Made by a program: the position numbers and the translations under genes. Positions 33,099 through 44,223 of a stretch of 64,000 nt of DNA are shown here, in pieces; the first letter of the stretch is position 1; every line of letters starts with the position of its first letter. The stretch covers positions 992,001 to 1,056,000 of the forward strand of contig NC_089452.1 in the NCBI RefSeq assembly GCF_026210795.1. Reading direction: 5' to 3'. The notes under the pieces were generated by a model. It saw only the letters and a list, made by a program, of their open reading frames with translations. It ran no database searches and had not been told where the DNA came from. This DNA is from Rhizophagus irregularis (lineage: Eukaryota > Glomeromycota > Glomeromycetes > Glomerales > Glomeraceae).

Positions 33099-34640
33099 TT
33101 ACCATTCAAAATCTTCAGAACAATAATCAATACTTTAATAAATTTTACTAACTTATATTCTTCAATTGAATTAATTAAATCAGCAAATCCATATGGACTA
33201 ATTTGTAATAACATGGGATGTTGGGGTGTGCGATATCGGCCTAATCACAAACATAGTGAAACCACTATATTGTAGGCCCTTATTGAGGAATTTTTTTGTC
33301 GATCATTTTGACGATCATTAAATTGAAAGAAGTTTACTAAGTTTTGAATTATTTTAAATGATTTGCAACATTTAAATAGTATCAATAGGCTATAGTACAT
33401 TATTTTGAGTATCTTTGAGAAAGTTTCAGCTAAAAATTCACTCTGCATTATGCATTTTTTAAGTGATAGTGTTTTACTCTTTGAGACATGAAACATACTC
33501 TGTTGGCACTGTAGTAAGTAGATGCTAGCCTCCAAAAACAACTTTTTTGGAAATTTTAAATGTCGTATTTTAATGAAATAGAGCCGGTTTTTGAACAATA
33601 AAATAAAAAAATAAAGTTTACATTGCTGTGAAATATTACAACGTGATTTTTACAACTAAATTTATATGTACTCAAGAAATCCGGCTCTATTAGTATGTGT
33701 ACGCTTGATTTTAATATCATAAACAGTTGCTAAAAATGGAGAGTTAAACATGCATATAAAGTTATGGGCAATTTAGTTTTACTAGTAATTTATTATATAT
33801 TAATAAAAATCTATAGTAATGATCACTATAGTAATGCATTATATTTGTAAATTAACCGATAACCTGATTTTAAATAGAAAATTTTAAATCCAAAACTCTT
33901 TTTTTAAATTTTTTAAATGATTTAAATCCAAGATTCTAAAATATTAATAAATTATAAAATGATCGACAGATGATCGACAAGAAAAATCCTTAATAAGGAT
34001 GTTTACTATAATAATTGCACTATATTTGTGATTAGACTAATATCGCACACCCTAATGGGATGTCTTCCTATCCAATTATTAATATCCAATTATTAATAAA
34101 TAGTTTAAAAAAATCTGTAATAATTGGTTCATGAGAAATAATATTAAACTTAAATAGTTTAGTTGGTGATAATCTAGTTAACATTCGAATAGTATATCCG
34201 AACCAAAAATTTAAGATAAGAAAGTAGAATCCATTTAAATATTGACTATTAATTAATAGTTGTTCTAATTCTAAAATATTTTAAATTATAAAAACACTAA
34301 TTTAAGAAATATAAGATTTGGACAATTTTGATAAATAGCTTTAATAATATTTTCATTATCAGTATTACTATGATGAATATTATTTTAGTAAGACTTCCAT
34401 TTGCGTTAACAATTAAATTTCTTAAAGTATTGATTTGAAAAATATCAGTTTTAAAATTTGTAATGAAGGTAGAGATATACTGTTTTCTAGGCCATTAAAT
34501 TTTAATTTTATCTTTTTAAATTTACCAAAGATGAAAGAATTCCTGTGGCAGGTGGTATAGTATTGTATAGTATGTGCATGTTTCATTGATGAATTTTCAA
34601 GGATTAGGCGAAAAATAGATTTTGGACTCATCTTTTTTAT
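33099..34640 (-). pseudogene. F-box pseudogene split by an 833-base transposon
   Basis: The minus-strand piece at 34064-34640 matches the middle of the intact F-box gene at 30927 (FRLILENSSMKHAHTIQYY against HIILENSLMKHAHTIQYF). The piece at 33099-33221 matches its C terminus, including the final Glu-Trp-like end and stop. Between them sits a transposon (33222-34054) with a target duplication, inserted exactly where the intact gene reads ATGGGATGTCTTCC. The coding pieces also carry stops and small deletions, and the N-terminal half is absent beyond 34640. Confidence 0.85.
33222..34054. mobile_element. 833-base TIR element in F-box relic, hAT-like
   Basis: The ends are TGGGGTGTGCGATAT and, reverse complemented, TAGGGTGTGCGATAT. 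Similarity continues for about 95 bases through CTAATCACAAA and TTGTCGATCAT motifs. The flanks repeat ATGGGATGT (33213-33221 and 34055-34063). Counting nine bases fits Mutator-like elements; if one base of the left copy belongs to the element the duplication is eight, fitting hAT, which the TAGGGTGT end also suggests. The interior has only a short minus-strand open frame (33245-33598) without recognisable transposase motifs, so the element is non-autonomous. Confidence 0.85.
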
Positions 34641-35270
34641 TTATTTTTTAAATAATTTAATGAATTTATTTAATTATAGAGTAGTGTATTTATGTATTTA
34701 TTTAATTAACAAAAAAAATTGTAAATAGTATATTTATATAATTTTAAAAAATAGTGTATTTATGAACGATTATACAGTATATTTATATTATTCGTGTGTA
34801 AATTGGTAAATTAAGAAGTTATGATATTTAATATATTCTTTTTAATATCTTATAACCAAACTTTACTGCGAGTTTATTACGTAATGATCTATTAAATACA
34901 TTTATAATTACCGGACTGATGGGATATTTTTATTAGAGATTTCTTACTATGAAATACGTTGAAATACGCGTTAATTAAAATTGTGATATTTGTGATATGA
35001 AATTATTTCTTTTGATAGATTTCCAAACTATCGCGGATATTCTGTTTGTAAAGGCAACTTTTGTGAAATTTCATGGTGATCACGATTTTGAAATATCATG
35101 ACTCATTTTCTTTATTCATATCTGAGCTTATAACATTTATGACTCATTTTCTTCATTAATAGACTATACTGATTGTTTTGGAAAATCCGAAAGTACAGTA
35201 CATTAGTCATCTGTTATCGCAAATATGAGTCATTACGTATTTCTCATAAAAGTTTGTATATATATATAAC
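34641..35270. other. Intergenic, no gene seen
   Basis: A+T-rich. A direct repeat (TATGACTCATTTTCTTTATTCAT at about 35097-35119, recurring as ATGACTCATTTTCTTCATT near 35139) is the only structure noted. Confidence 0.35.
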
Positions 35271-35274
35271 TATT

Positions 35275-36045
35275 TCTTTCTTCACTTCGTCTTTTTTTAG
35301 GTTTTTTTTTCGGTCTTACTTTTTTCTTTCTTTCAAGTTTTGTCTTCTCTTTTTTAGGTTCTACTTTTTTTCGAATTTCGAATTTCTCTCCTAGGTTTTT
35401 TTCGGGTTTCTTTTTTTTTAGGGCTCTGCTTTTTTTAGATCTTTTTTTTCGGGTTTCATTTTTTTTCTGGTTTTGTTTTTTTTAGGGCTCTACTTTTTTA
35501 GATCTTTTTTTTCGGGTTTCGTTTTTTTTTCTTTCAAGCTTTTTAGAACCCATATTTTTTTAGTAACGGTAAAGTTTATGCGCGAGAGAAGCATCCCAAC
35601 CAACTTATTTGTTAACTTTAGTCTTCTCTCTTTTTAGGTCTTCACTTTTTTCGAACTTCTCTTTTTTTCTAGGACTCTTCCTTTCGGTCTTCTTTTTTTT
35701 AGGACTGATTTTTTCTTAGGTTTTTTTTAGGTTTTTTTTTTTCAGTCTCGAACTTCTCTTTTTTTTAGGACTTTTTTCGGTCTTCTCTTTTTTTTTAGGA
35801 TTCCGTTTTTTTTCTAGATCTTCTTTTTTAGGTCTCTCTTTTCGGTCTTTCAAGTTTTTCAGGACTTATATTTTTCTTAAGAGTGGTATAGGTACGGGCA
35901 AGGCATCCTTTATGGTAGGACTAATTTATTTTGTTAAGTCTTTTCTCTTTTTTGGATCTTCTCTCTTTTTGATTTTCTCATTATTTCTAGGTCTTCTCTT
36001 TCTTTCAGTATTCTCTTTTTAGGTTTCTCTTTTTTTTCAGTCTTT
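35275..36045 (+). repeat. Pyrimidine-rich repeat tract
   Basis: About 770 bases almost devoid of A and G except for a recurring TTTTTTAGG or TTTTAGRTCTTC unit and CGGTCTTC or CGGGTTTC motifs. The tract is interrupted at about 35545-35630 and 35875-35935 by short purine-containing segments (GTAAAGTTTATGCGCGAG...AAGCATCCC and GTATAGGTACGGGCAAGGCATCC). These resemble the start of the hairpin modules at 36046-36400, so tract plus module seems to have been repeated three times. Every unit contains a branch/acceptor-like TTTTTTTTAG, so on the plus strand it holds dozens of potential 3' splice sites. Confidence 0.65.
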
Positions 36046-36400
36046 CTTAGAAACAGTATAAGTTCTATGCATGGGTGAGTAGGCCAAAGGTAAGTCTATT
36101 GGGTACTTATGTTGGAGCAGCATGATGCTATGCATGGGCGGGAGCATAGTGTGCTTACTTTGTAAGCCTGTGAGTACCAGCTTTGCTGCAGTCTCACAGT
36201 AGGGCTGGCTGGGATTTTTTGGAGCGGTATAGTACTATGCGAAGGGTTGGAGCATAGGCGCTTACTTTTAGTAAGCTCGCAGGTACCAGTTTACTGCAGT
36301 CCTGCGATAGGACCGGTTGGTTGTGGTACGGCATGGTGCTATGCGTAGTTTTCATGGGAGGAGCATAGTGCACTTCTTAGGAAGTCCCTTGTGGCAGGGC
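36046..36400 (+). repeat. Three tandem triple-hairpin modules
   Basis: Three tandem units, at about 36117-36220, 36221-36325 and 36326-36400, each can fold into three successive stems. Stem A is CTATGC with GCATAG in all three. Stem B is GCTTAC/GTAAGC in unit 1 (36153-36167), GCTTACT/AGTAAGC in unit 2 (36260-36276) and ACTTC/GAAGT in unit 3. Stem C is CTGTGAG/CTCACAG in unit 1 (36168-36174 with 36193-36199), CGCAGG/CCTGCG in unit 2 (36278-36283 with 36301-36306) and CCCT/AGGG in unit 3. Inside stem C units 1 and 2 have a further CAGC/GCTG and CAGT/ACTG. Several paired positions differ between units yet stay paired. The region is much richer in G and C than its surroundings. No known RNA family was recognised. 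Confidence 0.6.
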
Positions 36401-39400
36401 CATAATACTTAATCATTAATTGTCTAATGAGAAAGTATAAGATTTTCAAATGCAATAAAATTAATTAAAAAAATTGCAAAATTAATTACAATGTTTTTCC
36501 CCTTTTCTCTTTTTAGCAAATTCTTTTCACACTCTTTTTTAATTAGGTTACTTTACTTTATTAATTTGAATAAAATAAAATATATATTATATTAAACAAA
36601 ATTTATTATATGTTTGATTTATTGTTATTAAATTTGCATTTTAATCATTTACATATTGAATATTTTGCATCAATAAATTTTACTTAAATTACCTTTAATG
36701 AAATAAATTTGCTAAATAAGTAATTTTTTATTTATATAAAAAAATATATATATAATATAGGCTAATAGTAAAATAAAAAAAAAGGTAGTATACAAAAATA
36801 CTAATTACTGACTACATACACTTGACACTTCCATATAAACCACTTTTTCCTTGACTATATTTATATTTTCTTCCTTTAAAATGCTTATGCCTTGTCCAAG
36901 CTGTTGAGAAACACTTTAATCCTATTATTAACTTGCTCAAACAAGTTCCTTTGTGCTAACCTTATCTTTTAATTCAGAGAGAATTAAGTTTGTTATAAGG
37001 GCAAAAAGATTGCAAATGAAATTTGTTAAAAATAGCAGAGTATGGATTTAAATATTAATGTTAATAATATCATAATTTTCTATTTCTATTGTTCTGTATA
37101 GATTTGCTGCTTTTGTATTGTTACTCAATCCTCTAATATTTAATATATTAAAGTTGAGACTATTTATTATTGTCCTTTTCTGATTGTTTTTGTCATTATT
37201 ATTGTCATTGTTTTTTTATTATTATTTTTTTTTGATTTTATGGTATTTTTGCTGTTTGATGTTGACTGGTATTGTTTATTTTCATATTCTATGATTAAGT
37301 CTTCTGATTAATCATATCAGTCTCTATTTCCATTAGGCTCTCTATATTCTCTGTTTCCTTTATTGTAGTTGTATCTACTGTTGTAACCATATCTAAAATG
37401 TGGTTAACTTTAGACCTTTAGACTATACACACCCATCTGCAAGCGAATAAAAAGCATGACTATCTTTGTTCCAATGTTGTTACTTTAAAAATTATAATTA
37501 TCATATTTATATATAGTAATTCCTTTTAAATATCCTTCTTTAGCTGATTTTTTACATAATTCAAAAGCCTTTTGTACAATTACAAAACATAAAACGTATA
37601 AATGTTTGCACCTATAGTTGTTACCTCTTTTATCATTGTTGTATTTATTTTGATATTCTCACTTATGAAAGAGCTGTTGATAAAAGTTATAATTATCTCT
37701 TTTTTGATAATGGTTTATAATTGGAGTTATATTGTACACAATCTTTTAAGTTTTAAGTAATGATTTTTTTGATTTGCATAGTATGCTATCTTTGTCTGTG
37801 TTGTCTATTTGCATACCTATATAGAAATTTTATTCTTCTTTTCCAAAACTTTTGATATAAGATCATCAGAAAGAGTTTTTTTTCCTTTGGACTTAGTTTA
37901 CCATTTCCTAGTAACTAGCATTGCCAGCTTCTTTTAATTTATTAAAACTATTTTAAAAAGTATAAAGGGGAATACTTATGTGAACTATAAATTCAGTTTT
38001 ATAAATTTGTAAATTTAAATTTTTCTATCAAGAAATTCAAGCTGCTATATTACTTACCCTTAGCAAACCTATTAAATGAACTAAATTTTAGGATGGGAAC
38101 CTAAAGAAATTCTTCAAGCATGATATAGTTTATGGCTTTTCAAATCATCTTTACCAAATGATAAGGAAGACTTTTGGATTACACTCAATGAATTCAGTAA
38201 TCATTTTTATCAAGAACTCAGGAAAAAACATGGTATTTAAAAGAAAATAATTTGTAAAACAGGTAGACTTTATTTATATGTAAAATGCTTTGACTACTAT
38301 TATTATTACAGAGGGCTGTGTTATAATTAAAAAAAAGGCTTGGCAAAGTTCACATTAAAAGCCACACCAGCATCAGAGATGGCAAATGTTTTCACATTTT
38401 CTTCTCATACTTGTTTAAAATTAATTTGTTAAAGCTTTTTTTTTTTGAATTTTGCAATAATTTTTGTAATAAACGCACAGCCCATACTAATAATAAGCCC
38501 ATATTTGCTTTTTTTAAACCAACTGATTTATAAAAGAATTTATATTGCTTTATAAAATATTACTATGAATTATTAAATAAAATAAATTTTATCTAAAACC
38601 AAAATACTTGTACCAAAATTATAAAGTAAATGTAATTTAATAAGTGTTATGTCACATTTCTTATAAGTGAATGGATAAGGATTGTTGAAAATTTTATCAT
38701 GACTCCCCGTGAAATAACTATTACAAATATAATAAAGTTCAAAGTACAAAATTTACATGATAAATTGGTATTATTGTAGTATTATTTTATTATAAAGACT
38801 AAAACATAATCTTTTTATCTTCAGTTATCACGCACTCTTTCAAACAAATAAAAGCAGATTAAAATTGATTATTACGTAATATTTATAATGTCAACATAAC
38901 ACATAAAAATCATGGAAGCCACCGTACTACTACATAAGCCATTTGGGCTATGGCACACAGCCATCTCTGAATAGATTATAACATTAACCATTTTAACATT
39001 AATTTTATTGGCTATCAATATTCAATATTGTATAGGAGCATAATGAATAATGTTATTATTTTTTTAGTGGCACCAGTATTTCTTTTGAATTTCATTTTAT
39101 TTTTGATGTGGTGCAAACATTCTATGTAATATACATAGAATTAAAATGCAATGTTAGTTTTAAAATACATATATTGTGCTTCAGGTGAGGTTGAGTATAA
39201 TTTTCTAATGACCTAAATTCTTAGGAAGTCCTAATAAATGATTTTTTTTGCATAGAAAATGATGTTTAATTAAAAAAACAATAAATTTTTGCTTGAAAAA
39301 TGGCACTATAATATAATATCGAAATATTATGCAAAATAAAACTTTATAATCAAAATTGAATTTTTGATTTCGCCTTTTCATTCGAAACTTCAAATTTGGC

Positions 39401-39870
39401 TAATAAAACCATTGCCAATAAAAAAAAATTATCCTAAGTAATAACTGAAATAAATATTATTAAAAAAAAAGAAAGAAAGAAAGAAAATTAATCCATTATT
39501 AAATAATTAATTTTTTTTATTACCATTGAAATTTATTGATAACATAGAAAATCATCGTCATTCCATTTTTTGAATTCTATGATTATTTGATAAAATAGGT
39601 TTTTTACCAAAAACAACTTTAAAATAAATTTTGCAGAAAATAATTCTAGTCTATAAAAAGATTAACCTTAACGTCATTTGTACCTTTGTAGTTTTTAATC
39701 ATATATGTACATATAGAAGATCCAAGTTGCTGGTAATGCCGATCATTATTTTGTTTACAATGCAGCACATGACAGGATCGACAGGTAGAACAATATTAAA
39801 ATTTTGGTGGCTGCACAACTTATTTGTTTAGCAGTCTATGGAATTTTTTTTTTGTTAAATAATTTTTTCT
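36401..39870. other. Long A+T-rich stretch with coding debris
   Basis: No intact gene. On the minus strand, about 37820-37945, fragments such as NKLKEAGNASY and TLSDDLISKVLEKKNKISI lie in different frames with stops, which looks like a decayed gene or transposon. Runs of A and T and an AAAGAAAGAAAGAAAG microsatellite occur at about 39468-39484. No rRNA or tRNA was recognised. Confidence 0.4.
38093..38240 (+). pseudogene. Exon-like relic of an unknown protein
   Basis: After an acceptor-like TAAATTTTAG the frame reads GWEPKEILQA, a TGA, then YSLWLFKSSLPNDKEDFW and ITLNEFSNHFYQELRKKHGI before TAA. The residue composition and the single internal stop are those of a once-coding exon. No upstream or downstream exon could be joined, and I do not recognise the family. 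Confidence 0.4.
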
Positions 39871-39879
39871 TTTACAAAA

Positions 39880-42015
39880 ATGTCTAATATTCGAAGAGAA
39901 TTAATACGAGCAGCAATTAGTAGAGCATTTGCATCAATTGATTATAATGCTTACAATAACTTTCATGAAGAATATGAATTTCGTAAACAATTCGTTCTTG
40001 CTGATAATTCACTTACAGAAGAAGAAAGAACTGAAGCAATAAGAATAACTAATAAATCTTATGACCGAGATAAAATTATTTTTAATTCAGGAACAAGGAG
40101 AATTTGTGAGAATTGTAACCAAAAATGTTTAGCTACATTATATTGTGAATATTGTGTTCGAAATTATTTAAAATCTTATTTTTCAAATTGGACTTCTAGA
40201 AATAATGTTATTGATAATTTAATAAAAAATTGTCAAATGGAAACACTTATACCAAATGTAATTATTGAATGGATCCCATATAATAATCTAGAAAATATTA
40301 AATATCTAACAAAAGGTGGATTCTCAGAGATTTATACAGCAAATTGGATTGATGGATATTATGAAGAATGGGATTCTAAGAGCAACAATTAATAAGATTT
40401 GGAACTCTTTCCGTAATACTTAAAGAATTAAAAAATGTTGAAAATGCAAGTCAAAGTTGGTTTGAAGAGGTTTGTAAATTAAAAATATTTAAAGAACTTA
40501 AATTTAAAATCTAATTGTTAATAATAATATTTATTATTTTTAAAGGCTAAATCACATTTAACTTTAGGCAACAAAAATTCAGAGATTGTTCAATGTTTTG
40601 GTTTAACACAAAATCCATCAAATAGAAATTATTTACTTGTAATGAAAAAGCTTGATGTGAATTTAAGAGAATATTTACAACAAAATCATAATCAACTTAC
40701 ATGGAAAGAAAGAATTAGAATTACTTTTGAAATAGTAGATGCACTTGATTGGATTCATAAAGAGAATTTAATCCATAGAGATTTGCATTCTGGAAATATA
40801 TTATATTCACAGTCTAATGATGCTTGGTATATTAGTGATCTTGGATTTTGTTGCCCTGTAGACAACAATCAACAAGTATATATGGAAATCTTCCTTACAT
40901 AGCTCCTGAAGTTATTTATGGAAAAGAGTATACTTATAAATCTGATATATACAGTATAGTATTGCAATGCTTATGTGGGAAATTTCATTTGGGCAACCTC
41001 CATTTATGAATTATGAACATGATAGTATTCTTGCAATTAATATCATTGATGGTATAAGACCAAAAATTGTATCACAAATTTCTTCCAAATATAAAAGTCT
41101 AATGGAACAATGTTGGGATGCTAATCCACTAAAAAGACGTGATACTGTTGCACTCTTTAATAAAATGAGTGAAATTAAATCATATTATCAAAATAAACCT
41201 GATGAACTACCTCAAAAAATAATACAATTAGATAAAAAAACAATCAATATAATGAGTAGTAAAATATTTACAAGTAACATTCATAATTTTGAAAATCTAC
41301 CTGAACCTAAAAATGCAACAGAAGGTATGCTTTTTAATGTTTATTAACTATTTAATTTTTTTCTTTACTACTATAATTAATTATACCTGTTTTTAATTAA
41401 ATAATAATAGAAGAACAAAAAGGTGATATAAAGTTAATGATAATGGTTTAGTATAAATTCTTTAATTAATGAAAATCTTTTTTTTTTAAATAGCATTTTA
41501 TACCACTAGATCATATGATTTCAGTATTTCTGATAATAGTAAGTATTTATTAAAATAATATTGAATTTTATATAAATAAAATATCATATAATTGATTTTC
41601 ATTATAGCTAGTAATCATAATCAGTATATATCAATTAATTTTAAAGGTAATTTATTCTTATATTCGAGTTTTATAATGAATAAATACTAATTTATATCTT
41701 GATTATAGATAATGATAGCAAAGAGTCATCCAGATTATTTAAAAAATTAAAAATGGAGAATGGTAAAGCCTTAAATATTTAACTCTAATTTTTTGTTAAA
41801 TATAAGAATGAATATTTTATTAAAATTGATTTATTAAATAATAGTAGAAGTTCAAAATGACTATGAGAGAGAAATAATGCAGCAACGATCAAATATTAGT
41901 GATAATGGTAAATAAAATAAATTATTTATAATAATTATCAGTTATTATTATTCTAATTTATCTTATTATTTTTATAGATGAAGTACAAAATAATCCAAAT
42001 CTTCATTCAGAATAA
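39880..42015 (+). pseudogene. TKL-type kinase with three frameshifts and a mini-exon tail
   Basis: Exons: 39880-40469, 40546-41324, then mini-exons 41411-41422, 41494-41538, 41608-41646, 41709-41762, 41845-41907 and 41978-42015. The N terminus has a Cys knuckle (CENCNQKC, CEYC); the kinase part has TKGGFSEIY, VILK, HRDLHSGN, SDLGF (Asp-Leu-Gly in place of Asp-Phe-Gly) and IAPE. Three lesions break it: one base missing after 40380, one missing or two extra near 40878, and a five-base excess (GTATT) near 40956. With these accounted for, exon lengths are in phase throughout. All tail introns are phase 1 and the mini-exons are 12, 45, 39, 54 and 63 bases, all multiples of three. The tail is still open although the kinase domain is not. 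Confidence 0.85.
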
Positions 42016-42490
42016 AAAGATAAACAATAAACTCCCGATGGTTTGTTTATAATTTAATATTTTTAACAATATTAAAATAATACATTACTAATATATTTAT
42101 TCTCTTTAAGATGGATTTTAAATTAATTTACTTGAAAACAAATTCATTTTTACTATCTATTATTTTATTTTAGAATTATTTAAACACTAAGATTAGAGTA
42201 GTAAAAAGATTCTTAGTTTGTAATTTAAATAATTCAATTCTCCATTTTTTTATAAGACTTTTCAATTATTAAATAAAGATACCAATTATATGTGTAAGCA
42301 AAGTAATTTTGTAACAATGTATTAGTATTCTTCAATAAAAATTATTTATAAATCATTCATTGGATTATTATTTTAGATTACGTCCAGTTCTCATCCTGTA
42401 ATCAATATCCATCTTGTAACCTGTTTCAATCAAATATATCCATTTTTGAGAATATTATTTGAATTTGGAAGTTGATGTAATGATAAGTTA
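42016..42490. other. Intergenic, no gene seen
   Basis: A+T-rich 3' flank of the kinase pseudogene. AATAAA at about 42332 (in TCAATAAAAATT) could serve as a polyadenylation signal. Nothing else was recognised. Confidence 0.35.
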
Positions 42491-42494
42491 GTCA

Positions 42495-42800
42495 ATTTTC
42501 ATCAGTTGATAACTGATGCATGTTACCTATGTCACCTGTAGTCTTCTATAGTAAACACATTTTTTTTATTAATAAATCACTTTTTATTCTATAATCCTAT
42601 AAGTAAATTAATATATCACAATGAATTATACACATTATAAAAGTTTTATACTTATTTAATTTATATACTTAAAAAATCTTGTGAAGTGTTTTCTATAAAT
42701 TCAAGTCTAATCAATCTAATAATTTAGGATTGTATATTTTTTAATGTAATAAATAAATTTATTTAATAATAAAAAATTATTAAGACTGGAAAATTTAATA
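42495..42800. mobile_element. End-truncated copy of the MITE at 5605
   Basis: About 300 bases match the interior of the MITE at 5605-6011 in the same order: CATCAGTTGATAACTGATGC, ATATCACAATGAATTATACA, TCTAATCAATCTAATAATTTAGGATT and TTATTAAGACTGGAAAATTTAAT. The outer left terminus (CCTCGGGTGTCGATTTG) is missing, and the right side breaks off at a T run where the LINE-like end at 42810 begins, so the retroelement probably inserted into this MITE. Confidence 0.65.
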
Positions 42801-42809
42801 TTTTGACAT

Positions 42810-43080
42810 TATTTTTTTTTTTTTTTTGTTCACAACTCGCGTAAACGCATTTATTTATTAAGTAGTTTGTAATATATAAAAAAACAAAATACAAATGAAA
42901 CAGAAATACATTGAAACGTAGGCGTCAAGCACCATCTATTTCTCCATTCCGGACACTTTGACTTACCGCTCGGTCCCCACACTCCCACTTTTAACAACAT
43001 ACAACTTATAGTGAAACTACTAATTAATGTGCCAACGTCTACCTCCTCTACTTCTGCCATGACTACCAGGTTTACCTCCA
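42810..43080 (-). mobile_element. LINE-like 3' end with poly(A) tail (minus strand)
   Basis: Read on the minus strand, AATAAATAAATGCGTTTACG is followed by GAGTTGTGAAC and then a long A run (plus-strand T run at about 42812-42828). This matches the arrangement at 4515-4735, which also has AATAAA, then ATGCGTTAC, then the A run. Upstream on the minus strand an open frame of 76 codons (42851-43081) starts MEVNLVVMAEVEEVDVG and ends FCFFIYYKLLNK; it looks like a terminal part of an element, not a host gene. The 5' end is not defined. Confidence 0.5.
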
Positions 43081-43084
43081 TGCT

Positions 43085-44180
43085 TTTATTAGAGTTGACT
43101 ATTCATTTTCCATCGCTACCCTCTTTATCTTCTATTATACTCCTATCACCTTACTTACCTATAACCCGCTTTTTACCTTCTTTTATATCTTCTTTGTCAG
43201 AAGACTATTTCCCCGCAGGTGGTAGTCTTTTCGAACAAGAAACGTTTACCGTATCATATTCATGCAACTCAATTGAGCATTGATGGAAACTTATATGAAT
43301 TCTTCGGAGTCCTATCGATCCATAATCAATATATATTTTTTCTTATCATGTAATAAAATATTAAAGAAACTGAAATTATTAACCTGACTTCAATATTCGT
43401 CCTACTCCAATTCAGGAATTTCATAATGCAGATTTATCTCATATTTTCAGAGATAAGGACAAAATGAATTGATATACGCCCTACAAATTTTTCAAAATTT
43501 TTTAGTCACTATCACCTAATACCATATGAGGTTTACCACCCTGTTAATTATGCATAAGCAGGGAACCCCAGGACACCTATGTGGCCATCATAGGATCTAT
43601 GGCAATCTCATATAGTATTCAATAACAACAACTAAGTAAGTGTCATGACATAGAAATATGTGTCACTTCCACGGGCACCACGGCCTGCCCTCCCATATGG
43701 ATCGGCTTGGGGATCACCTATGTGGCATCATTGTAGCTACGACTTGTGCACAAAGCAGATAACTACATAGCCAGTAGCAAATGGTACGTACTACGAGCAC
43801 ATAAACCTCTATGTCAATCATAACAATCCACCATCCGGAAAACTTTCTGCGATCCCTTATCCGGTGAACACGTACTCGTACGTCCATCCGGCAACTGTTA
43901 TTTATACTCACCATTTAATGATATGACCCAGCCTCGTTTAGTGTTAGCTTGTCCTCTATCGCAAATGGATACCAAATTTAGCATTATCTTAAATGTACTG
44001 TTTCAGTTGATCTGCCCAAAAAAATTGAAAGAATCAAATATGTGATAGACAGCAGAAAACATGTAAAAAAGAACCACAAAAGCGTCTAAACGAGTAGTTT
44101 TTCACTTATAAAACAAGTTTCCAATAGCTAGTGAAACTCATTACCCATATGTTGTCCAAAGACAGTTCCACCAGTAAATA
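43085..44180. other. Moderately G+C-rich unassigned stretch
   Basis: This part is less A+T-rich than most of the window. Two similar segments are present: CACCTATGTGGCCATCAT at about 43574 and CACCTATGTGGCATCATTG at about 43715, each close to GGGA and GGATC motifs, so a tandem duplication of about 140 bases is likely. No coding frame was recognised on either strand. It may be the 5' part of the retroelement whose 3' end lies at 42810. Confidence 0.35.
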
Positions 44181-44223
44181 CAGTTCTTGATGATGGTATA
44201 TATATATATATATTTTTTTTTTA

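Noticed and set aside
33245-33598. 117-codon frame inside the 833-base element
   Set aside because: No transposase motif was recognised; likely chance in a non-autonomous element.
43011-43283. 90-codon plus-strand frame and its minus-strand partner
   Set aside because: Both lie in the presumed retroelement end; Ser/Thr/Leu-rich without motif.
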